NCBI GenBank assembly: GCA_963643925.1
Contig: CAVINS010000015.1
Coordinates: 1-54,215, forward strand
DNA length: 54,215 nucleotides
Direction: 5' to 3'
From: Phocaeicola_A sp963643925
GTDB lineage: Bacteria; Bacteroidota; Bacteroidia; Bacteroidales; Bacteroidaceae
Shown: one piece after another, positions 40,941 to 48,904 of the stretch
How positions within the stretch are numbered: the stretch's first letter is position 1
How the letters are laid out: every line of letters begins with the position of its first letter
Translations under genes and position numbers: made by a program
Notes under the pieces: generated by a model
What the model saw: only the letters and a program-made list of their open reading frames with translations
Database searches by the model: none
What the model was told of the DNA's origin: nothing

Positions 40941-41999
40941 TTACTTGATTTTAAATTTCTTCTTTCTGTCCTTTTCTGCCTGGATGAGTTGCTTCACCTT
41001 GGTACGCACGGCGCTGATGTCAGTTGTGCACAAGGCTATCCGTCGCTGGGCGGAGAGCACAACGATGGTGGGTACATCCGTTATGTTGAAGGTCTTCGCG
41101 TTCATGCTGTTCCAACCCTCTCCTTCGAAGGATTGCAGGGCGTAGAGAGTGTCCGCCTCAGCAGATGCCTTCCACTGGTTCTTGTCGGTGTCCATCGAAT
41201 AGGCTATGAGGATGGCGTCGTCCTTCTTAAATTTCTTCTGCATCTGGTTGAGGGAGTCGCGCAGCGCTACGCTCTGCTTGTCCCATGTGGCCCAGAAGAG
41301 TACGGTGATTACTTTCTCGCGGAAGTCGTAGGAGTTGATGTCCTGTTTGCCGGGCCGGTTCATGCGGAAGTTGCTGATGTAGCGTCCCGTGTCGGCGGCG
41401 AATGCCCGCTCGGTCTGCTTATCCGCTTCGGCAATCAGCGGATGATCGTGGAGCACACCGCTCATGCCTTTTATCAGCTGTTGTATGCGTTTGTAGTTCG
41501 GCTCCGGTTGACGGATGAAGTATCGGTTGAGCAGGTAGACGCTGACCTGTGAGAAGGGGTGATGGGTGATGAAACTGTCCGCCACGGCTGCTTCCGTCAC
41601 ACTGTCGGCGCGGTGAGCCAACAGTCCCTTGAACTGCTGTAGCTCCTCGTTCTCTGCTCCGCCCGTCACTTTTATGGAGTCGGGCAACTGGGCGTTGCCT
41701 GTCAGTGTCACGTTCCATTCCTTGTCCACGTAGACTGGTATCGCCTGGTTTCTGTTGAACAGCAGGGTCAACTGCGTCAGGGTGTCCACTTCAGCTTGGT
41801 AGCTGAACTTCCCGTTCTCCACCGAAATGGTGTCGAAGTGGTCATACGGTTTATATTCCCCGTAGAGGTAAACCTCCTTGCCCTCGAGGTTGCTCAATTG
41901 TCCGCTGAGTGTGAACTGGTTCTGCGACTTGTGGCAACCGGTCAGTGTTGTTGTCAGTGCACAGATCATTGCGGCTGCATGTATCGATAGATGTTTCAT
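40941..41999 (-). CDS. DUF4369/thioredoxin-fold lipoprotein lacking the CXXC
   Basis: The 352-residue protein starts at the ATG at 41999 (MKHLSIHAAAM), where a lipobox (TTTLTGC, Cys22) follows. It has a DUF4369-like domain (FTLSGQLSNLEGKEVYLYG), a helical linker and a thioredoxin fold from about residue 215. In the active site the expected WCxxC reads W239-D240-K-Q-S243, so both Cys are replaced, while the cis-proline segment DVPTIVVL remains. It cannot act as a thiol oxidoreductase and is more likely a binding or structural relative. It leads the operon with yifB. The C-terminus is strongly basic. Confidence 0.85.
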   Translation of the reverse strand: MKHLSIHAAAMICALTTTLTGCHKSQNQFTLSGQLSNLEGKEVYLYGEYKPYDHFDTISVENGKFSYQAEVDTLTQLTLLFNRNQAIPVYVDKEWNVTLTGNAQLPDSIKVTGGAENEELQQFKGLLAHRADSVTEAAVADSFITHHPFSQVSVYLLNRYFIRQPEPNYKRIQQLIKGMSGVLHDHPLIAEADKQTERAFAADTGRYISNFRMNRPGKQDINSYDFREKVITVLFWATWDKQSVALRDSLNQMQKKFKKDDAILIAYSMDTDKNQWKASAEADTLYALQSFEGEGWNSMNAKTFNITDVPTIVVLSAQRRIALCTTDISAVRTKVKQLIQAEKDRKKKFKIK

Positions 42000-42028
42000 T
42001 CTCTTCCTTTTGTGTGATAATTGTTTTG

Positions 42029-42036
42029 CAAACTTA
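42029..42036 (-). promoter_or_regulatory. -7 box for the thioredoxin-like/yifB operon
   Basis: TAAGTTTG, read leftward, is 29 bases before the ATG at 41999. It supports the shorter start. The -33 box is not evident. Confidence 0.45.
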
Positions 42037-42114
42037 CTCAAAATAGTCCGTACCGATGTGCTTTTGTGTGAGGAATTTGGCGTGAGTATCTCAAATGGGT
42101 GAATTGTATAAATG

Positions 42115-42152
42115 AGAGGGGCAGTGAAACCTCTTTGTTTCACTGCCCCTCT
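42115..42152 (-). terminator. Terminator of the OmpA operon
   Basis: AGAGGGGCAGTGAAAC (42115-42130) and GTTTCACTGCCCCTCT (42137-42152) form a perfect 16-base stem with a 6-base loop, 49 bases after the ompA stop. It is the strongest simple hairpin in the window. Confidence 0.85.
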
Positions 42153-42201
42153 TGGCCTCCCTCTGTTGTGTGAACAGGGGGTATCGAGTATACCGAATCT
42201 A

Positions 42202-43413
42202 TTACTCAGCTTCCACGATTACAACACGGTTCAAGCTGTCAGAACCGAACATGTTGTCTGTACCGCCGCAACCTACGATCTCGAGTTGGTCTTCGCTTAC
42301 GCCTTCAGCAATCAAAGCATCAGCGATAGCTCTTGCACGTTTCTCAGAGAGCTTCTGGTTGAACTTAGCTGTACCGGTAGCCTTGTCGCAGTAACCTGCA
42401 ACTTTGTACTTCTTGTTGGTGTTGGCCTTCATCACGTCAGCAACCATCTTGGCGTTAACCTTATCCTTGCTGGTGATGTTAGACTTGCCAATCGGGAAGA
42501 AGAAGGCGTGCTTGCCGTCAACAACCACTTCCTTAACCTCTGTGCGGGTCTCCACCTTTGCAGGTTGGTTGCGGAGTCTGTTGTTCTCAGCTTCCTGGTC
42601 AGCCAGTGCCTGACGGTAGCGGTTGATTTCTTCGTTCAGAGCATCGATCTCGTCCTGAGAGTGAGCCTTTGTGAAGTTCTTACCCTTGCCGAAGTAGTAA
42701 GAGGCGCCTACCATTGCTGCCAAAGCACCATCGGTCTGGGCACCCTTCTCGCCGAAGATAGAAGGAGACACATCGCCACGAATCTCGAGGTTGATGTCCC
42801 AGTGCTTGCTTACGTTGAACGAACCGATCAAACCTACGGCACCAGTGATGAGGGCACGTACGTCGCTCTTCTGGTTAGAGTTCTTCTCTGCTGTTTTGCC
42901 GGCAGCGTATGCAGCATTCAAAGCAGCCTGAGGAGCCTCTACCAAGTATTGCTTGGCGAAGGTCAAGCCCGGGCCTAAGAAGAGGCTGACATTGAACAGA
43001 CGGTTAGGATTGTATCCACCGATAGCGTTGCTGATGTTGAACAATCCGTCGATGCGTGTCTGGATGAATGTATTTTTAACCTTATTGTATTCCTCGGTAG
43101 TTTTACCGGTTGCCTCATCCAAGGTGTTCCATTTCTGTTGCAGTTTGGACCAGGCACCTACGCCCTGCAAACGGATACCCCATACTGGGTCGATCCATTT
43201 ACCCAAAGACAAAGACAACTGCGGAGTGACGGTCTTCAGAAAGCCGTAATCCTTGTTATCAGGGTTGAGGCAAGTCTGTCCGCCTACGCCAACGCTGATA
43301 TACAAGTTGTCTTGGAAACGCTCGCTGTAGTAGTGATCCTTCTTGCTTTGTGCGAAAGCAACGGAGCAGCATCCTGACAGCAGCAAAGACATGACTACTA
43401 ATTTGTTTTTCAT
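42202..43413 (-). CDS. OmpA-family outer-membrane protein
   Basis: The 403-residue protein has a signal peptide (MKNKLVVMSLLLSGCCSVAFAQ), an N-terminal beta-barrel (to about residue 235), a short coiled coil (DEIDALNEEINRYRQALADQE) and a C-terminal OmpA peptidoglycan-binding domain (KVAGYCDKATGTAKFNQKLSEKRARAIADALI, NRVVIVEAE). It links outer membrane and cell wall. Two Cys lie near the signal cleavage site (SGCC), but the cleavage at FAQ suggests it is not a lipoprotein. It is the last gene of the YjbH-DUF3869-YjbH-OmpA operon, 16 bases after the preceding gene, and is followed by a strong terminator. Codon choice is simpler than in the surrounding genes, as expected of an abundant protein. 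Confidence 0.93.
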   Translation of the reverse strand: MKNKLVVMSLLLSGCCSVAFAQSKKDHYYSERFQDNLYISVGVGGQTCLNPDNKDYGFLKTVTPQLSLSLGKWIDPVWGIRLQGVGAWSKLQQKWNTLDEATGKTTEEYNKVKNTFIQTRIDGLFNISNAIGGYNPNRLFNVSLFLGPGLTFAKQYLVEAPQAALNAAYAAGKTAEKNSNQKSDVRALITGAVGLIGSFNVSKHWDINLEIRGDVSPSIFGEKGAQTDGALAAMVGASYYFGKGKNFTKAHSQDEIDALNEEINRYRQALADQEAENNRLRNQPAKVETRTEVKEVVVDGKHAFFFPIGKSNITSKDKVNAKMVADVMKANTNKKYKVAGYCDKATGTAKFNQKLSEKRARAIADALIAEGVSEDQLEIVGCGGTDNMFGSDSLNRVVIVEAE

Positions 43414-43429
43414 ATGCTAATGAATGATT

Positions 43430-44161
43430 TTACTTTAAATATATTTTATATGTCAGACCTCCCGAGAAGTAGCGCAGGCTCTGCATCTCCACCAACACGT
43501 TGAGGCGGTCGAAGAGCAGACATTGCGCGCCTAGCGCGAAGTCCTTCGTGTCGTGTTCCCCTATTATCTCTAACGAAGGGAAGAACGATGGTGAGAAAGT
43601 GATGCCTCCAGCCACCCCATTGAGCGGGTAGTCGTCCCTACGGTTGTACAGGTACGATAGATGCACTCCCAGCGTGCCTGCCGTGCCACAACTGAAATGT
43701 TTGGTTGCGGCCAGGTAGAAGCGTGAGAAGTATCCGTTGCCCTGTTCGCTTGCCACCTCCTCGGAGCTGAAGGCAAACGGGTCCTGGATGCCAGCCACGA
43801 TGGCGGGCCTCTTGGCCGTTTCGGTCAGCAGACGGAATCGGAAGGCGAAGTTGCGGTCCTGGTTGCAATAGCGCAACTTGCCGCTTGTGGGCTGCAGCAT
43901 CTTGAATACCGTAGCCGTGTAGGAAAACTCGAACCATGGGAGCAGTGTGGCGTTCACATAATAGTTGGCTGTGTGGTAATACCATGTAGGGGGAGTCAAC
44001 TCCTTGTTCATGAAGTTACCGCCAATCATGATGGTTCCGTCCCGCTGCATCTCGGCCGAAGGTACATGTAGCAGTCCGGTTACGCCATAAGTCAATTGGG
44101 CCCATGAGGAGCTAATCCCCGTGAACATGCACAAACTGAGTGTCAAAAGAATCTTCTTCAT
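43430..44161 (-). CDS. YjbH-like outer-membrane protein
   Basis: The 243-residue protein starts at the ATG at 44161 (MKKILLTLSLCMFTG), where a signal peptide cleaved after SWAQ follows. GVTGLLHVPSAEMQRDGTIMIGGNFMNK and FEFSYTATVF match the opening of the YjbH-domain barrel. Alternating hydrophobic and polar strands and a terminal aromatic (YKIYLK) fit an outer-membrane barrel. Enterobacterial YjbH is tied to exopolysaccharide production, but the function of the Bacteroidales version is not established. It precedes ompA by 16 bases. Confidence 0.65.
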   Translation of the reverse strand: MKKILLTLSLCMFTGISSSWAQLTYGVTGLLHVPSAEMQRDGTIMIGGNFMNKELTPPTWYYHTANYYVNATLLPWFEFSYTATVFKMLQPTSGKLRYCNQDRNFAFRFRLLTETAKRPAIVAGIQDPFAFSSEEVASEQGNGYFSRFYLAATKHFSCGTAGTLGVHLSYLYNRRDDYPLNGVAGGITFSPSFFPSLEIIGEHDTKDFALGAQCLLFDRLNVLVEMQSLRYFSGGLTYKIYLK

Positions 44162-44220
44162 CTGTCGTCTGTTTCTCAAATTGACTTAATGGCTACCGTC
44201 CTTACTCTATCATGTATTAA

Positions 44221-45252
44221 TTATTTCGCTGATGCGCTACCGCCACCCCAAGCAGAGCCGCTGCTAGTGCTGTGAGAGTCATCATGAGAGTCGTCGTGAG
44301 CCTCGTTGATGATAATCGGGGTGCAAGTTGTGCTGCCCTCTACATAACGTACAGTACCGGTGTAGTTCTCGAGGTTCTCACCGGCTGAGAATGTGAACTC
44401 TTTCTCAACCAATGTGAAGCTGACAACCAGACCTTTGAGGAGCTTGCCTGCCTCAACAGTAGCGTATATAGATTTCCATACTGTTTTGCTCGGGTAAGTC
44501 ATACCGCCCAGGAAGTTGGATACCTGCTTAGCCCACATGTCGCTCGGAGTCAAGTCTGCCTTTGTTGCCTTAGGCTCAGAGATGATGTTGAAACCTGTTA
44601 TCACAGGGTAGGGGCACTCCATTATGTAGCCCTCTTTCGGGTCACCGGCTTCGCCTTTCTTAGCTGTCATGGTTATAGTAACGTCTAAACTACCGTCTGC
44701 CTGAACAGAAGTTGCAATCTTCATATCCTCTACTCCATCCATATCGATGATATCGCTATTCTGAAGCTCAGTAAGCAAATTTGTAGAAAAGGCTCCCGCT
44801 TCGCTTTTGCTGATTTCCACAGGAGTAACCTCTGTAGGAGTCTGGTTGTCAGCAATCACGTCTTCCAGTTTCGTCATCGTGATCTCAACGTACTGAGTAC
44901 CAATCTGGCCATCGCTAACCTCTGTCATATAAACGTCGCGAGTAACAGTTACATAGCCTGTGCAAGCAGCTTTCACTGTGTATTTTCTGTCGCTTGTCAG
45001 AGACACCTCTTTCGAGAAAGAACCGCTCGTGGTGACAGTCTCACCGTTCACCGTTACGGTAGCGGCAATCTGGTTGCCATGGTTGTCGAGCACTGCACCG
45101 CTCAAGAAATACTTGGCAGGAGTCGGGGTCGGAGTGACCGGAGTCACATAATCGATCTCGTTGTCGTCACCTTCGTAGCAACTAACCATAGTCAGGCCAC
45201 CTAATAACATCAATCCGGCAAGTCCGGATACTTTAAAAAATGACTTTTTCAT
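44221..45252 (-). CDS. DUF3869-type lipoprotein with a His/Asp-rich tail
   Basis: The 343-residue product has a lipobox (LGGLTMVSC) and then a Pro/Thr spacer (VTPVTPTPTPAK), a carboxypeptidase-regulatory-like sandwich (FLSGAVLDNHGNQIAATVTV) and a DUF3869-like middle region. The C-terminus is low-complexity: a His/Asp stretch with DDSH repeats followed by Ser/Gly/Ala residues. This tail might bind metal or be surface exposed. It lies between the two YjbH-like genes. Family assignment is from pattern recognition; no function is known. Confidence 0.72.
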   Translation of the reverse strand: MKKSFFKVSGLAGLMLLGGLTMVSCYEGDDNEIDYVTPVTPTPTPAKYFLSGAVLDNHGNQIAATVTVNGETVTTSGSFSKEVSLTSDRKYTVKAACTGYVTVTRDVYMTEVSDGQIGTQYVEITMTKLEDVIADNQTPTEVTPVEISKSEAGAFSTNLLTELQNSDIIDMDGVEDMKIATSVQADGSLDVTITMTAKKGEAGDPKEGYIMECPYPVITGFNIISEPKATKADLTPSDMWAKQVSNFLGGMTYPSKTVWKSIYATVEAGKLLKGLVVSFTLVEKEFTFSAGENLENYTGTVRYVEGSTTCTPIIINEAHDDSHDDSHSTSSGSAWGGGSASAK

Positions 45253-45268
45253 ACTAAATGAAGTTTTA

Positions 45269-46522
45269 TTAATTAATATATGATTGAATAAATTCCGGGT
45301 TATTGTTCACTTTGTTCCACAAATTGTCGTCCGGAGCTGTCATGAAGCTGAAACCGTAACGCTTGTCGCCACCTGCGCTATAGCGCAAACTCATGTCTCC
45401 TGCTTGTAGGCGTGGAATATATCCGTGCCGTCTCGACTTGCGTGGCGGAAAGTTCAGTGCGAACATAAATCCAGCATCATAGCCATTATGTCCGTACATG
45501 GGCATCTTCTGTATCTTTGTCGCATACAGTCCTATGGAGGCTATGCGGAAATGACGTATCGCCTGGAAGCGCACGCCGTATTCGCCTTGTAGGAAACGAT
45601 GGCCACGGAGCGAGAATTGGGTGTTGTGCCTCTTCCAATAGTAGTTCACACCAAACTGTCCCGTCAGCATATCGCCTCCGGAGTGTTTGTATACCCATCC
45701 GTCGAACCGTCCGTACTTGGTCCAGTCCAGCTCGGCATCCAACCAGAACTGTCCCCAGGCGTTGTGGGGCAGATAGTGCTCGGCATATACTGAGAGTCCA
45801 TGGCGGAAGTCACTGAAGAAGCCGGCTGTCAACGTCAGGTTGGTGCGGTAGGGCAGGCGGAACGACTGCGACAGCGTGACGATGCCCGGACGGACTTTCT
45901 CGTAGAGGTAACCGTACTCGTTGATGATGGGCACCACCAACTGACCGGTGAACTTCATGCCTTTCCACAGGGATACTTCGATGGTGGGGTTGAGGTTGAG
46001 CAACACCTCGTACATCACCGACAAGCGGATGTTGCGGAAGTAGAACTCTGGATAGAACACCAGATCTATCTTGCCGTACGAGCGGTTTTCTTTCTTTATC
46101 TGGTTCAGCTCGGTTAAGCTGATACCGAGTTCTTTGCTGGCAGTCCATGCCCTGCTGCCGGGCTGCTGGCTCACACTAAGTTGAGGTACATTATTCTCCA
46201 GGATGATGAGGTTGGTTTTCTTCGATGCGCTGGTGGTGTTTGCGTCTATCAGCCGGATGGCTTCTTTCACTCCATCGGGCACCACGTTGTACTGCGTGGG
46301 TTGGATGACGAAGGTGCGGACGGAGTCGTTCTCCATCACGCCAACATTCTCGAAGCCTTGTTCTATCAGCTGATTCTTGATGCCGTTGGCATCTTGTGCT
46401 GGAAGTGAGAGGGGAAGCATGCCGCCAGCCAGGAGCATGAATGCACCGATTCTTCGTGCTGTCTTGTTCAGCGCACGGGCATCCATCTTTTGGTTCACTA
46501 TGTCGAAATTCTTATCTTTCAT
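45269..46522 (-). CDS. YjbH-like outer-membrane beta-barrel, first gene of the OmpA operon
   Basis: The 417-residue reading starts at ATG 46522 (MKDKNFDIV); in-frame ATGs at 46534 and 46486 are alternatives, the last giving the shortest signal peptide (MDARALNKTARRIGAFMLLA). After a signal region ending in LSLPAQ, a short globular part (IEQGFENVGVMENDSVRTFVIQ) is followed by strands such as FEFYFRNIRL-type and LNLNPTIEVSLWKGMKFTGQ, then regular barrel strands with aromatic belts (SVYAEHYLPHNAWGQFWLDA). It is larger than the second YjbH-like protein. Both may form one envelope complex with OmpA; that is an inference from operon order. Confidence 0.68.
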   Translation of the reverse strand: MKDKNFDIVNQKMDARALNKTARRIGAFMLLAGGMLPLSLPAQDANGIKNQLIEQGFENVGVMENDSVRTFVIQPTQYNVVPDGVKEAIRLIDANTTSASKKTNLIILENNVPQLSVSQQPGSRAWTASKELGISLTELNQIKKENRSYGKIDLVFYPEFYFRNIRLSVMYEVLLNLNPTIEVSLWKGMKFTGQLVVPIINEYGYLYEKVRPGIVTLSQSFRLPYRTNLTLTAGFFSDFRHGLSVYAEHYLPHNAWGQFWLDAELDWTKYGRFDGWVYKHSGGDMLTGQFGVNYYWKRHNTQFSLRGHRFLQGEYGVRFQAIRHFRIASIGLYATKIQKMPMYGHNGYDAGFMFALNFPPRKSRRHGYIPRLQAGDMSLRYSAGGDKRYGFSFMTAPDDNLWNKVNNNPEFIQSYIN

Positions 46523-46534
46523 AACCAACCACAT

Positions 46535-46558
46535 TTATTTTCCTAACTGGCAAATATA
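46535..46558 (-). promoter_or_regulatory. Promoter and CCAGTTAGGAAAATA element of the OmpA operon
   Basis: TATATTTG (46551-46558, read leftward) is a perfect -7 box, followed at once by CCAGTTAGGAAAATA (46537-46550 and on), which would lie at the transcription start. The same CCAGTTAGG follows TATTTTG at 15422-15436. No clear -33 box. Confidence 0.55.
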
Positions 46559-46946
46559 CCATCAATATTATTCTATTTAAATTCCTCTTTATAATCTGTT
46601 TCGTACTCCGCTAATGGAAGACTTTTGTCCCACATTGCTTTCGGAAACCTCTTATAACGCGTTATTCTACGTTGCCTTTTGAAAGGCAAAAGTACGACAT
46701 TTCTAATTACCAACCTATTTTTCTCGCTTTTTTTCTCGATACGGGCCTTTTTTTTCTGTTAAGGAACTCTATCGGATAGGTTTTGTATGGTCCTCATACA
46801 CTTTGCCCCTCTTTCTCCTTTTGTCTGCTCACTGTTGTCCGATAGCCTTAGCCTGTCCCCGACGGTTGTCGTCTACACCTCCTACACCTTCTTTGCCTGT
46901 GGACTTCCCATTCGCTCGTCTTCTATACCTTATTATATATATAGCA
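46559..46946. other. 388-base spacer with two short palindromes
   Basis: No gene is supported. ATAACGCGTTAT (46654-46665) is a perfect 12-base palindrome, and TTGCCTTT/AAAGGCAA (46672-46679 with 46682-46689) is an 8-base inverted repeat. Both lie about 100-130 bases upstream of the OmpA operon promoter and could be operators. The rest is T-rich with no recognisable signal. Confidence 0.45.
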
Positions 46947-46977
46947 AGAGAGCCGCCCCACAACAAGGCGGCTCTCT
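46947..46977 (-). terminator. Hairpin after the TPR lipoprotein gene
   Basis: AGAGAGCCGCC (46947-46957) and GGCGGCTCTCT (46967-46977) form an 11-base perfect stem with a 9-base loop. It lies 31 bases after the lipoprotein stop, with an AT-rich tail. Confidence 0.8.
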
Positions 46978-47008
46978 CTATCTAAGATTTTTGAGTTGCG
47001 ACTTAATC

Positions 47009-48712
47009 TTATTTCAGCAGAGCTGATACGGCAGCGTCTGTCAGATATTTAGAGAACTCAACATCTGTAGCAGCCTTCTTGGCGATAGAAGAATCCTTAG
47101 AGATGGCGTTCTTCAGACCGCTGACAACCATGTTGGTGTTGTTGGTGCGAGCACCGATGATTGCGCCCAGGTAGTCTGTGTAAGCATCAGCGTTCTTCAC
47201 TGAGCTCAGTGTGCTCTTAGCCTTGTTGTAGTCCTTTGCCAGGATCTGAGCCAAAGCAGCGCTGTTTGTCTTGGCGTCGCCGAATGCGTTCACTGCCTTC
47301 TCGTACTGACCGGCAGCGATGTAGTAGTTACCCAGAGCCTCGTTGATGGTCGCAGAACCAGAACCCTTAGCCAGGTAGCTCTCAGCGTTAGCCTTCTGTC
47401 CGTTCACCAACGAAACCAAACCCATGTTGGTGTTAGCTTCGTTAGAAGAGCCGTTCAGTGACAGAGCTTTCTTGAAGTAAGACTCAGCAGCATCCATCTT
47501 GCCAGCCTTGTAAGCCAACTCGCCGAGGTTGTTGTATGCGCGGTAGTCGTTCGGATAGAGCTCAGCTGCCTTCTTGTAGATAGCCTCTTTCTGAGCGTCG
47601 GTGTTTACCAGTGTAGCGGCGTAGAGCAGCTCCTCGATAGAGAGGTCTTTCGGGTTGCTCTTGTAGTCGGCCAGAATCTCGTCGTCAGAACGGCCGATCA
47701 ACTGGTAGTTCAATGTCAAGCGAGCGCGACGCAGTTTCGGCAGAATATCGTCAGCCAGGTCTTTGTAAACAGAAGAGATGTTCTTGATCTCTGTCTCTCT
47801 CTGCTCAGGATCCTGATACATGGAGAGGACGCGGAGGATAAGGTCCTTGTCCTGGATGTTCGACTTGGAAACCAACTCCTGGAAACCTTCCCAGTCCTGA
47901 GCGGTATACTTAGAGTCAACTGTAGCGTTCACTTTGGCTTTCTTCAACTGTTTGTTGACGTACTTGGCAGCGTTGTCCTCGCGTTGTCCGGCCAGTTTCT
48001 CGTTGAGGCTTACGCCACCATCAGGAGAAGCGTATGCGCTTACCTCGATGTTTTCGATAGCTTTGCCCTTCTTGTCAGCGTCTACGTCAGCCACCATCTT
48101 GTTGAACTCCTTGATGATGTCGGAGTTTGTCTCAGATGCGCGGATGTTAGCCTGTTGGATGAGGAACATGATGTTGGCCTCCTTGTTCTGTTTGATGATG
48201 CGCTGGTAAGCGTCCTCAGCGTTAGCAAGGTTGGCGTTGCCCAGTGTGTTCTTCACCAACTCGGATGTAGCGATCACACCGTCGGCAATCTTCACGGCCG
48301 GGATGTTCACTACCTTGTTGCCGATTTTGGCGTCGAACTCCAGGTAGAGCTCAGACTTAGCCATCTCGGGAACGTAGTTGAAAGAGGTCTTCATTGTGTA
48401 GTTGCCACCCATCTTGTAGGAGATAGTCTGGTCGTTGCCCTGAACCTTCTCGCCCTGGAATGTAGCGGGAGTGCCTTTGGCCTCACCACCGTCCCATTTC
48501 AGCACCGGAGTAACGGTAACGACAGCTTTCTTCTTGAAATACTTCTCGGGGAATGTACCATTGATAGTAGCAGGTACCTGGCCACCAACTGCTTCCAGCA
48601 CCTCGGGGGTACATGTGAAGTACTCTGATGACAGCTCACCCATCTTGTTGGAACAAGAGGTGAACACAAACATAACAGCCATTAATAATGGCAAATAGAA
48701 CTTTTTAATCAT
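47009..48712 (-). CDS. OmpA-like/TPR outer-membrane lipoprotein
   Basis: The 567-residue lipoprotein has a lipobox (MFVFTSC, Cys20), an N-terminal beta-rich part (ATINGTFPEKYFKKKAVVTV, FDAKIGNKVVNIPAV), an OmpA-like segment (IENIEVSAYASPDGGVSLNEKLAGQRE) and TPR repeats (YPNDYRAYNNLGELAYKAGKMDAAESYFKKAL, EALGNYYIAAGQYEKAVNAF). Comparable proteins are abundant outer-membrane lipoproteins of Bacteroidales with unknown function, probably envelope scaffolds. It is monocistronic, with a promoter upstream and a strong hairpin behind. Codon use is as plain as in ompA, consistent with high expression. Confidence 0.85.
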   Translation of the reverse strand: MIKKFYLPLLMAVMFVFTSCSNKMGELSSEYFTCTPEVLEAVGGQVPATINGTFPEKYFKKKAVVTVTPVLKWDGGEAKGTPATFQGEKVQGNDQTISYKMGGNYTMKTSFNYVPEMAKSELYLEFDAKIGNKVVNIPAVKIADGVIATSELVKNTLGNANLANAEDAYQRIIKQNKEANIMFLIQQANIRASETNSDIIKEFNKMVADVDADKKGKAIENIEVSAYASPDGGVSLNEKLAGQREDNAAKYVNKQLKKAKVNATVDSKYTAQDWEGFQELVSKSNIQDKDLILRVLSMYQDPEQRETEIKNISSVYKDLADDILPKLRRARLTLNYQLIGRSDDEILADYKSNPKDLSIEELLYAATLVNTDAQKEAIYKKAAELYPNDYRAYNNLGELAYKAGKMDAAESYFKKALSLNGSSNEANTNMGLVSLVNGQKANAESYLAKGSGSATINEALGNYYIAAGQYEKAVNAFGDAKTNSAALAQILAKDYNKAKSTLSSVKNADAYTDYLGAIIGARTNNTNMVVSGLKNAISKDSSIAKKAATDVEFSKYLTDAAVSALLK

Positions 48713-48764
48713 GTTGTTTACTAGTTTAATATGATTAGATTAATAAATATATTCCAACACGTTG

Positions 48765-48772
48765 CAAAGATA
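48765..48772 (-). promoter_or_regulatory. -7 box of the TPR lipoprotein gene
   Basis: TATCTTTG, read leftward, lies 52 bases before the ATG at 48712. The leader is AT-rich. The -33 region has only a T-run. Confidence 0.55.
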
Positions 48773-48904
48773 ACGAAAGAGTCCGTACTAGAAAAAACTT
48801 AATCTCCTTTTTTTAAAAGATACCTTTAAAGAAGTTTAAAAGCCTTGAATCGTCTTGGTTGCGGGGCGGGGCAGTGTAAACTAACAGTTGACGCTGTTTC
48901 TGTT

